A stretch of 40,733 nt of DNA from NCBI RefSeq assembly GCF_002286775.1, contig NZ_NSGJ01000044.1:1-40733 (forward strand), given 5' to 3'. Of the stretch, positions 32,915 through 39,414 are shown one piece after another (the stretch's first letter is position 1; every line of letters begins with the position of its first letter). Under the pieces are notes generated by a model that made no database searches, was not told the DNA's origin, and was given only the letters and a program-made list of their open reading frames with translations. This DNA is from Myroides sp. N17-2. GTDB lineage: Bacteria > Bacteroidota > Bacteroidia > Flavobacteriales > Flavobacteriaceae. The position numbers and the translations under genes are program-made.

Positions 32915-33943
32915 TTACTCTGTTACCTCTTCACTAAAATAATTCTCATTCATCTTCATTACTCGTTTCATTATCTTCTTTTGGAGAAGTTTAGGAGCGA
33001 TAACTTTCATCGATTCACCGAAGCCAAGTATTTCTCTTTCGAGTTCGAAGTTAAGGACTACATCTATGCGTATCTTCATACCTGTCTCATCTTCTTCTAA
33101 CACCTGCTGAGAGTGGTGTATCGGTTTGGTCTTTACATAGGGAATGTTATATTTATTCACCCATAAGATAACTTTTTGAGCACGGTCTTGTGCTGTTTTG
33201 GTTACCCCAAGCGCATCTTCATAATATCGGTCGAAGTCTACTCCCTCATAATCTTTATAAGGTTCGTTCGCTAAGGCATATACATTGAGAATACGGTCAA
33301 GTGCTAAAGTCAATAAATGCTTATGGGTACTGCTACGCACGACTACGAACCACCTGTTACGATACTCTTTTAATAAGTAAGGATAGTAGATATTCTTAGT
33401 AGCTTCTTTAGATTTGAACGACTTGTATTCTATCAGTAAGGTCTGTTTATTCTTAATCGCTTCGTATAGCGGGCTGATAAACTGGATTCCTTTAAGGAGG
33501 TGATTGCCCTCCATCTGTATATAATTAGGCGCCTTCGTACTTCGGGTAAGTAGACTGTTATCTAACTTGGCGATTACTTCACTCATCTCATCTATTTGAC
33601 TAAATCCGTTGAGGTGTTTTAGGATAGCCACTACTTCTTTTAGCTTCTCCATATCGGCATCGTTGATAGGAGAGTTTTTTATACTGTAGTTGGCATCTTC
33701 ATATGTATAGTACTTTCTATCCACTACTACTATCGGCGCGTTATATCCTAATCCCTCACTGCGCATAGCCTGAATGTCGAGCTGTATCGTACGTTTGCTA
33801 ATTCCGGTGTCGATACCCTCGTACTCATATAGCCCATCTGCTACCTTCTCGATTAGGTCGTTAAGTGTCCATTTTCTAAATCTGTTTTGCAGACATTCGT
33901 CGATAATACGGTAGCGCAGTAGTGCTAATTTATTCGTTGCCAT
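32915..33943 (-). CDS. WYL-domain transcriptional regulator
   Basis: A 342-residue cytosolic regulator. The N-terminal winged-helix region (about 8-65) includes KRTIQLDIQAMRSEGLGYN. A WYL-type ligand-binding domain follows (about 155-245; LLIEYKSFKSKEATKNIYYP, RNRWFVVVRSS), then a C-terminal extension. WYL proteins sense nucleic-acid or nucleotide ligands and often control RNA-repair, phage-defence and DNA-damage genes. It diverges from the tRNA-mimic RNA, slipin and RtcB genes. A perfect -7 box TATATTTG (minus strand, 33975-33968) precedes it, and one of two 21-bp repeats covers its -33 region, suggesting autoregulation. Confidence 0.88.
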   Translation of the reverse strand: MATNKLALLRYRIIDECLQNRFRKWTLNDLIEKVADGLYEYEGIDTGISKRTIQLDIQAMRSEGLGYNAPIVVVDRKYYTYEDANYSIKNSPINDADMEKLKEVVAILKHLNGFSQIDEMSEVIAKLDNSLLTRSTKAPNYIQMEGNHLLKGIQFISPLYEAIKNKQTLLIEYKSFKSKEATKNIYYPYLLKEYRNRWFVVVRSSTHKHLLTLALDRILNVYALANEPYKDYEGVDFDRYYEDALGVTKTAQDRAQKVILWVNKYNIPYVKTKPIHHSQQVLEEDETGMKIRIDVVLNFELEREILGFGESMKVIAPKLLQKKIMKRVMKMNENYFSEEVTE

Positions 33944-33967
33944 AGCTTTTTAGTTATTTTGAGTAAT

Positions 33968-33975
33968 CAAATATA
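33968..33975 (-). promoter_or_regulatory. -7 promoter box of the WYL-regulator gene
   Basis: TATATTTG on the minus strand is an exact consensus match, 25 bp from the ATG. The -33 position is occupied by the 33993-34013 repeat rather than a TTG. Confidence 0.5.
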
Positions 33976-33992
33976 CGCATTCTCTCCTTTAT

Positions 33993-34013
33993 GTGCGCAT
34001 TGTATTTGCGTAG
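33993..34013. promoter_or_regulatory. Probable WYL-regulator operator, copy 1
   Basis: A 21-bp site with GTGCGCA at its left end and TTGCGTAG at its right. It recurs in the same orientation at 34093-34113, exactly 100 bp away. It sits 17 bp upstream of the regulator's -7 box. Confidence 0.55.
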
Positions 34014-34092
34014 TCGTTTTTTGTTTTAACTTTTTTTGGTTGTAATGAATTGGTATTTAGTGTTTAATAAAATATTTTACAAATATTTATTA

Positions 34093-34113
34093 GTGCGCAA
34101 TTTGGTTGCGTAG
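34093..34113. promoter_or_regulatory. Probable WYL-regulator operator, copy 2
   Basis: Same 21-bp site as copy 1 (GTGCGCA ... TTGCGTAG; differences only in the six central bases). It contains the -33 TTG of the promoter that drives the tRNA-like RNA, so binding would block or activate that promoter. Confidence 0.55.
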
Positions 34114-34130
34114 GTAGGCGTGCATCTTTG
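34102..34130 (+). promoter_or_regulatory. Promoter of the tRNA-like RNA and probably of the slipin gene
   Basis: TTG (34102-34104), 18 nt, then CATCTTTG (34123-34130; one mismatch to TAnnTTTG). Transcription would start near 34136, about 550 nt before the slipin ATG. Confidence 0.5.
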
Positions 34131-34227
34131 TACTGTTCGAAAGATACAAACCTTGGAAGCGTTTCGGTATAGCGCAGAAGTGAGGGGCAGTAGTTTACCT
34201 TATCCTGTTTGTAACCTGTAGAATAAA

Positions 34228-34275
34228 GAGGTTCGACTCCTCAAGCTCACGAGAGTGAGTGACTAGTGGTTTAGT
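34228..34275 (+). ncRNA. tRNA-like module A (degenerate, permuted)
   Basis: A T-arm, GAGG-TTCGACT-CCTC (34228-34242), precedes a closed acceptor-like hairpin CTCAC-GAGA-GTGAG (34246-34259). After TG comes a D-arm-like hairpin ACTA-GTGGTT-TAGT with a GG pair in the loop (34262-34275). The order T-arm, acceptor, D-arm is the same permuted order as module B, with an identical T-loop. No matching anticodon stem is found, so it is a weaker copy. Confidence 0.5.
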
Positions 34276-34281
34276 AAAGAA

Positions 34282-34369
34282 TGTTCGGGTCGTAGGTTCG
34301 ACTCCTACTATTATCTCAGGATAATATAGCTCAGTTTGGTTAGAGCAGAACAATTGCCTTTTAAGCAAT
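34282..34369 (+). ncRNA. tRNA-like module B: circularly permuted tRNA-Lys(UUU) mimic with closed acceptor end
   Basis: Elements in 5'-3' order, with tRNA numbering: 39-43 TGTTC (34282-34286); variable loop GGGTC; T-arm GTAGG-TTCGACT-CCTAC (34292-34308); acceptor 66-72 TATTATC; tetraloop TCAG (34316-34319); acceptor 1-7 GATAATA (perfect 7 bp); U8-A9; D-arm GCTC-AGTTTGGTTA-GAGC (34329-34346); 27-31 GAACA (34348-34352), pairing perfectly with TGTTC; then hairpin ATTGC-CTTTTAA-GCAAT (34353-34369). CTTTTAA is the exact anticodon loop of tRNA-Lys(UUU), as in E. coli. Ends 34369 and 34282 abut, so GAACAATTGC would face GCAAT plus TGTTC as one 10-bp anticodon helix with a single strand break. Confidence 0.75.
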
Positions 34370-34685
34370 TTTAGGAGAAGTCGGGGAACTTCTATAAATA
34401 TCCCCTCCATTAAAAAGGTTCAGTCAAATAGTGTTTCTGTTTTTCATACTTCTAAGTCTTAGGCTTGCGGTGTGAAAGACAACTTATCAAAGCCTGTAAA
34501 AACAAGCTAATCTGTGGAAGAGGAATAGGGGATGATATAGAGTGGATGACTTGCTCAGTGAGTCATTCAGGGCTATACACAAACTATTCTATTGTGCAGT
34601 TTACTTCTTTTTCCGCCTGAGGTAAGCGAGACCTATTTAGACTGTTCTTTATGATAAAGACGTAAAATATTAAAAATATACAACT

Positions 34686-35780
34686 ATGAAAAAGTTACAA
34701 GTAAAAACAAACCACGTTGCCTTAGTGTTTAAACAAGGAGAATTACAGAGAGTATATACTGCAGGTCAATATTGGTTATGGGGTGAGAAAGACGTAGCGG
34801 AGTATAATATGTCTGAGAACTTCGGGATGCGTAGAGATATAGAAGCGTTGTTACAGAATGCAGAGTTAAGCGCGATGTTAGAAGTGATCGATGTGATGGA
34901 TAACGAGGTTGTGTTAGTTTATAAAAACAAGATATTTAATACAGTCTTAGGGGCTGGAAGACATATCTATTGGAAATCAGCTAAAGAGTATTTGTTCGAA
35001 AGATTTAATACTGAAGCATTAGCTGTGGATAGCACTATCGCAAGAAATATAATGGGGAAAGGCAATATGTCAAACTTCATGAGAATGTACACTGTGGGAT
35101 CTAATGAGAAAGGATTGTTATTCGTAGATGGGCAGTTCGAAGAGATATTAAAAGCAGGGGAGTACAGATATTGGAAAAACGATATCAAGGTACAAATCAT
35201 TTTAGTAGATGTACGTCAGCAAGCAATAGATATGAATGGTCAGGAGATCTTGACAAAAGACAAAGTACAGTTGCGTATCAACTTTAACTTGGTGTACCAA
35301 GTGCAAGATTTGTTAAAGGCATATGTGGATAATAAAGAGGTAGAGAAGCAGATGTATAACGTAGTGCAGTTGATGTTGAGAGAGAAAGTGGGGAGAATGT
35401 CATTTGACGAATTGATGGAGAACAAGGAGAATTTGTCTTTAGAAATCTTAAATGGGGTGAAAGAGGAGATTGCATTATTAGGTATCGAAGTAAAGAACTG
35501 TGGTATCAAAGACATTATCTTACCTGGAGATATCAGAGAGATTATGAATCAGGTGTTGATCGCTGAGAAAAAAGCACAAGCCAATATGATTACTCGTAGA
35601 GAAGAAACTGCTGCTACACGTAGCTTGCTTAACACTGCCAAGTTAATGGAAGAGAACGAAATGCTAATGCGATTAAAAGAGATGGAGTACATCGAGAAGA
35701 TCGCTGATAAAGTAGGTGAAATTAGCTTGTCTGGAGGAGGGAACGTGTTAAAGCAGTTGAGAGAAGTGTTCTCAAGGTAA
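34686..35780 (+). CDS. Slipin-like SPFH/band 7 protein without a membrane anchor
   Basis: A 364-residue protein with an SPFH/band 7 domain (about 130-300; LVDVRQQAIDMNGQEILTKD, INFNLVYQVQD, LGIEVKNCGIKDIILPGDIR) and a C-terminal helical region rich in Glu, Lys and Arg that may form a coiled coil. The N-terminus (MKKLQVKTNHVALVFKQGEL) is not hydrophobic, so the transmembrane or hairpin anchor usual in slipins is missing and the protein is probably cytosolic or peripheral. It follows the tRNA-like RNA on the same strand. Slipin genes are known neighbours of rtcB in some bacterial RNA-repair loci. Its role here is unknown; scaffolding is a guess. Confidence 0.87.
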   Translation: MKKLQVKTNHVALVFKQGELQRVYTAGQYWLWGEKDVAEYNMSENFGMRRDIEALLQNAELSAMLEVIDVMDNEVVLVYKNKIFNTVLGAGRHIYWKSAKEYLFERFNTEALAVDSTIARNIMGKGNMSNFMRMYTVGSNEKGLLFVDGQFEEILKAGEYRYWKNDIKVQIILVDVRQQAIDMNGQEILTKDKVQLRINFNLVYQVQDLLKAYVDNKEVEKQMYNVVQLMLREKVGRMSFDELMENKENLSLEILNGVKEEIALLGIEVKNCGIKDIILPGDIREIMNQVLIAEKKAQANMITRREETAATRSLLNTAKLMEENEMLMRLKEMEYIEKIADKVGEISLSGGGNVLKQLREVFSR

Positions 35781-36024
35781 TTAGGAATTTAGAATTAGGA
35801 ATTTGTGGTTTGGGTTAATATTAAATGGTTTAGTAGAGACGTCAATACTTTGCGTCTAATATTTCAGTTGTCAAGTAATCCTTGACAACTGAATTTAAAG
35901 GGATAGTTACTTGTTTCTAACTGAAAACGAGAATGTGTTAATATAGAGAAATGACTGTAATTCACTACTTAGTGAATTGTGAAAAAGAATATCTTTGTGA
36001 TCAGTTTAAAAACAATAAAACACA
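35781..36024. promoter_or_regulatory. Slipin-propeller intergenic region: hairpins, dyad and promoter
   Basis: It holds a 14-bp-period ATTAGGAATT repeat just after the slipin gene and a small AGACG/CGTCT hairpin. A perfect 13-bp inverted repeat follows (35863-35875 with 35881-35893, loop TAATC) without a good T-run, so it is a weak terminator or attenuator. A perfect 8-bp dyad AATTCACT-ACTT-AGTGAATT (35959-35978) lies just upstream of an exact -7 box TATCTTTG (35990-35997). The propeller gene thus has its own, probably repressed, promoter. Confidence 0.55.
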
Positions 36025-37287
36025 ATGAAAAAACTCTTAGTATCACTTACAGCTCTATTTGCCTTTTTTGGGTGTCAGAATAAGCAAGCACAAGGTGCGG
36101 AAGTTAAAGTGCCTAATCAGACTATTGTATTCAGTACAAATTGCAAGGTCATCAACTTTGACTTAGATAATAAAAAAGTAGTGTGGGAATACACTTCTGC
36201 TCAAGATGAAGCTGGAAACAGAAATAAGTTCGACTTTGATGAGACTACGTTATATATGCCTTTTGAGAGCGGTAAGTTTGTCGCTTTAGATATCCTAACA
36301 GGTAAAGAAAAGTGGGTGTATGAAGCAGGTCAAATAGGGATGATGGATGTGGCAGTAGATGCATCAGGTGGCTTTGAAACAGAAGCTGGTAGTGAGCCGT
36401 ACTTTCTGGGGCAACCTTTGCAATATCAAGATAAGGTGTATACTGTGACAACAGGAGGAGGAAGTTATCCATACTTCGTTATATTAAATAAAGCGGATGG
36501 TACTGAATTTCAAACGGAAGGAATAGAGACAAAGTTTAATATGTATCAACCTGTACTGTGTCAAGAGAACGTGTTCGTTAACTCTGCTATTTATTTAAAC
36601 AAATATTCACTTCGTGGTACACCTACGAGTTATGGAATGTATGATGAGAATACTTTTGATAGTCCATTGTACACACAGATGCGCAGTAATGGAGAGACAT
36701 TATACTTTGGAGAAGAAGACGGTAAGTTCTATGCTATTCCATTTAATAAAGACGGAAATGTAAAAGGAGATAATGATGATATTATGGATCCGAAGAACAA
36801 CTTTAAGGATAACCTATCTATTTATACTTGGAGATATCAGTCTAAAGAGTATCCAAGGTTAGCGACTAGTTTTGAGAGTAATACTGTATTATATGGTAAG
36901 ACGTATGTGGTCAATGTGCGTAAGGCGGATAGTGATGCTCAAGCTTTAATAGGGTTAAATGCTAAAACAGGAGAAGAGCAATGGAAGTATGTTTTGGCAG
37001 AGGAGATAGTGAACTGGCATCAATCAGGAGAAAAACTTATAGGCTATACAGCGAAGAAGATCTTCGTGTTAGACTTTGATGGAAAGGAGTTAGCGACTTA
37101 TCCTATTGCGGAGGAGTTTAAACCACTGACGAATATAGAGGAAACAAAAGAGGGGCAGCTAGTATTCTTAACTATTAATGGAGTAACAGCAATAGATAAA
37201 ACAAGTAAACAAGCTAAGGTACTTATTCCTTATGAGGTAAGAGAAGAGTATCATAATACAGCTTATATAAAATATTTTAAGAATTAG
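36025..37287 (+). CDS. PQQ-like beta-propeller lipoprotein
   Basis: A 420-residue protein with a short signal peptide and a candidate lipid-attachment Cys17 (LFAFFGCQ). The mature part has repeated blades of the PQQ/quinoprotein type (KVINFDLDNKKVVWEYTSAQ, KFVALDILTGKEKWVYEAGQ, LIGLNAKTGEEQWKYV), predicting a 6-8-bladed propeller. Cofactor-binding residues of true quinoprotein dehydrogenases are not apparent, so it is more likely a binding or scaffold protein of the cell envelope. It lies between the slipin and rtcB genes on the same strand, with its own promoter and 20-bp dyad, and reads toward rtcB 67 bp away. Confidence 0.82.
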   Translation: MKKLLVSLTALFAFFGCQNKQAQGAEVKVPNQTIVFSTNCKVINFDLDNKKVVWEYTSAQDEAGNRNKFDFDETTLYMPFESGKFVALDILTGKEKWVYEAGQIGMMDVAVDASGGFETEAGSEPYFLGQPLQYQDKVYTVTTGGGSYPYFVILNKADGTEFQTEGIETKFNMYQPVLCQENVFVNSAIYLNKYSLRGTPTSYGMYDENTFDSPLYTQMRSNGETLYFGEEDGKFYAIPFNKDGNVKGDNDDIMDPKNNFKDNLSIYTWRYQSKEYPRLATSFESNTVLYGKTYVVNVRKADSDAQALIGLNAKTGEEQWKYVLAEEIVNWHQSGEKLIGYTAKKIFVLDFDGKELATYPIAEEFKPLTNIEETKEGQLVFLTINGVTAIDKTSKQAKVLIPYEVREEYHNTAYIKYFKN

Positions 37288-37300
37288 TTAATTGGTTTAA

Positions 37301-37340
37301 CAGTGGATGGTTTACAGTTCACAGTGTAAACCGTTGACTG
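37301..37340. promoter_or_regulatory. Long hairpin just upstream of the rtcB start
   Basis: Positions 37301-37316 pair with 37325-37340 around an 8-nt loop; the core is a perfect GGTTTACA/TGTAAACC and the outer part CAGT/ACTG, with one mismatch and two G-U pairs between. There is no T-run. It ends 14 nt before the rtcB ATG, so it may affect rtcB translation or mRNA processing. Confidence 0.45.
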
Positions 37341-37354
37341 TAAATTGAGAAACG

Positions 37355-38785
37355 ATGAAAGAGAATACACCTATTAATGGGAACGATTTATTGGATTTAG
37401 GGTACCCACATACAGAATTGTTAGGGATCGCTTTAAAGGTAAATAAGAAAAGAACAGGTTTTACGAAGACTGAGATGTTGGCACATTATAAAGCGGTGTT
37501 AGCTAATGCAGAGGATTATATTAACCATAATGTTTTTGGAAAGTTGGCTACCGCTATTATTGAAGGAGTGGGACAACGCGAAGAAGAGGAAGTTATTCCG
37601 TTAAGAGAGGAAGCTGTTGAGTATAGTATCTATGGCGCACAGCATATCGAAGATGGAGCTATCGCACAGATGAGAACTGCGGTAAAGCTACCTGTCGCTG
37701 TAGCAGGTGCGTTAATGCCTGATGCACATCAAGGATATGGACTGCCTATCGGAGGGGTATTAGCGACAGATAATGCTGTTATTCCTTATGGAGTAGGTGT
37801 GGATATTGGGTGTAGAATGGCGTTGTCTATCTTTGATATTAAAGGCCTGGAGTTCTATGGAATGGAAGACTTGCTAAAAGAACAATTGGTTAAGCATACT
37901 AAGTTCGGTGCAGGACACGGATTTCAAGGACAGTATAAAGCACAACACGAGGTCTTAGATAGAGGAGAGTTTAATCTGAATCCGTTTATTAAGAACTTGC
38001 AAGATAAAGCGTGGGAGCAATTGGGATCTTCAGGAGGGGGTAACCACTTCGTGGAATGGGGACTAATGGAGTTTACAGAGCGTGATGAGGTGTTGAAGAT
38101 AGAGAAGGGAACTTATTTAGCCTTATTAACACACTCAGGATCTCGTGGAATGGGAGCGACTATAGCAGGTAGATATACGCAGATCGCTAAGGATATCTGT
38201 AAGTTGCCTTATGAAGCCAAGAACTTAGCTTACTTAGATCTAAATTCGGAAGCAGGACAAGAGTACTGGATGATGATGAATTTAGCAGGTGATTATGCTT
38301 CTGCTTGTCATCAAGTGATCCACGATAAGTTGACTAAAGCCATAGGTGCGGAGGTATTAGCGAAGATAGAGAATCACCATAACTTTGCGTGGAAAGAGAT
38401 GTACCAAGGGAAAGAGGTTATTGTTCACCGTAAGGGGGCTACTCCTGCGAGTAAAGGTGTTATGGGGATTATACCTGGATCTATGACCGCGCCAGGATTC
38501 TTAGTGAGAGGAAAAGGAGAAGAGGAAGCATTGAACTCTGCTTCACACGGTGCAGGACGACAAATGAGTAGAACACAGGCGATCAAAAAACTGAAGTCTG
38601 AGGATATTAAGGCGGCCTTAGCAGATTGTGGAGTACAGTTGATTGGGGCAGGTAAAGATGAAGCACCGATGGCGTATAAAGATATTCATCAGGTGATGGC
38701 TGCTCAGGGGGAGTTAGTAGATGTCGTAGCGATGTTCACTCCTAAGATAGTTCGTATGTCAGATGACGGAAGTAAGGAGGATTAA
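37355..38785 (+). CDS. rtcB: RNA-splicing ligase RtcB (3'-phosphate/5'-OH RNA ligase)
   Basis: A 476-residue GTP- and Mn-dependent ligase that joins RNA 2',3'-cyclic phosphate or 3'-phosphate ends to 5'-OH ends, as in repair of tRNAs cut by ribotoxins. The active-site set is present: Asp123 and His125 (MPDAHQGYG), Cys153 (GVDIGCRM), Asn230-His231 (SGGGNHFVEW), His260 (LTHSGSRG), His341 (ENHHNF) and the guanylylated His358 (VHRKGAT). The length is typical of the E. coli-type branch. No rtcA or archease gene is nearby. It closes a locus with a WYL regulator, tRNA-like RNA, slipin and propeller lipoprotein. A terminator follows. Confidence 0.97.
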   Translation: MKENTPINGNDLLDLGYPHTELLGIALKVNKKRTGFTKTEMLAHYKAVLANAEDYINHNVFGKLATAIIEGVGQREEEEVIPLREEAVEYSIYGAQHIEDGAIAQMRTAVKLPVAVAGALMPDAHQGYGLPIGGVLATDNAVIPYGVGVDIGCRMALSIFDIKGLEFYGMEDLLKEQLVKHTKFGAGHGFQGQYKAQHEVLDRGEFNLNPFIKNLQDKAWEQLGSSGGGNHFVEWGLMEFTERDEVLKIEKGTYLALLTHSGSRGMGATIAGRYTQIAKDICKLPYEAKNLAYLDLNSEAGQEYWMMMNLAGDYASACHQVIHDKLTKAIGAEVLAKIENHHNFAWKEMYQGKEVIVHRKGATPASKGVMGIIPGSMTAPGFLVRGKGEEEALNSASHGAGRQMSRTQAIKKLKSEDIKAALADCGVQLIGAGKDEAPMAYKDIHQVMAAQGELVDVVAMFTPKIVRMSDDGSKED

Positions 38786-39414
38786 GTCTTTAAAATTATA
38801 AATTATAGAAGGTTACTAACGAGAGTTAGTGGCCTTTTTTTGTTATAGCTAATTAGGATCGTTATTGCGAGTTATTCTTGTTGAATGTGATGTTATTTTA
38901 TTAATAATGTAAAGTATAGGATTATTGATTATAATCTGATTAACTAGATGTAGTATAACGTAAAAATAAATTTGCTTCTATTATAAAGAAGTTGCTCTTA
39001 GAATACTATAATGATAGAAAGAGATAGCTAGTCAATGGATTATATAAAATGTTATGAGTTTGAGGACTTGCTTTTTTAAGTAAAAAAAGTTCCCTTAAGC
39101 AGGTGGTGGAGTATGTGCTTTTGTATAGTCATAAAGGTAAATAATACAATTATGGGTTATACAAGTTTAACTTAGTATTGTGTTTGTTTATCAGGTAGTT
39201 GTGTTAGTAAATGTCAATAAATTATTTTTCTTGTTTTTTTAATAATTGCACAGCTATTTAATTTTATTTAATGATACTCTGTGTAATAATTGGATAATAT
39301 AGTTATTGATTGTTTTTATTTTAAATTTGATATATCATTTTTTGTGTTTTGTTAAATATATTTTAATTAATTATATTAATTTTTGTATAATTTCGTATAA
39401 AATTAAATGTAATT
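38786..39414. other. Gene-free AT-rich region after rtcB
   Basis: After the terminator there is no coding frame of note. An exact -7-like TAAATTTG lies at 38967-38974 without a -33 TTG. A hairpin-like TTTTTTA/TAAAAAA is near 39075. The stretch before 39415 is extremely AT-rich and must carry the promoter of the MBG-repeat gene; the best candidate is the TAATTTTTG at about 39377-39385. Confidence 0.5.
38809..38841 (+). terminator. Intrinsic terminator after rtcB
   Basis: AAGGTTACTAAC pairs with GTTAGTGGCCTT (two G-U pairs) around GAGA, then a T-run. Confidence 0.85.

Larger units (their letters stand above)
34136..34680 (+). ncRNA. Long structured RNA with permuted tRNA-like modules, upstream of the slipin gene
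   Basis: This 550-nt stretch has no coding frame on the plus strand but dense secondary structure. In order it holds: a possible T-loop-like GTTCGAA hairpin (near 34130-34147); tRNA-like module A (34228-34275); the well-formed permuted tRNA-Lys-like module B (34282-34369); a possible pseudoknot (AGAAGT/ACTTCT with loop GGGGA pairing to TCCCC, about 34376-34406); an 11-bp hairpin (34439-34449 with 34470-34480, two G-U pairs); a two-part hairpin (34536-34577); a short hairpin AGGT/ACCT; and TCTTTA/TAAAGA just before the slipin gene. It could be one leader RNA or several processed RNAs. Confidence 0.6.

Noticed and set aside
34195..34410. Minus-strand 71-codon frame across the tRNA-like modules
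   Set aside because: Its VGVEPTTR string is the classic artefact of translating the complement of a tRNA T-arm. The plus-strand structure explains the sequence.
34319..34410. An ordinary tRNA-Lys gene starting at GATAATA
   Set aside because: D-arm and anticodon loop fit, but four extra bases separate them and no T-arm or matching acceptor strand lies downstream. The partners lie upstream, so the permuted reading is better.
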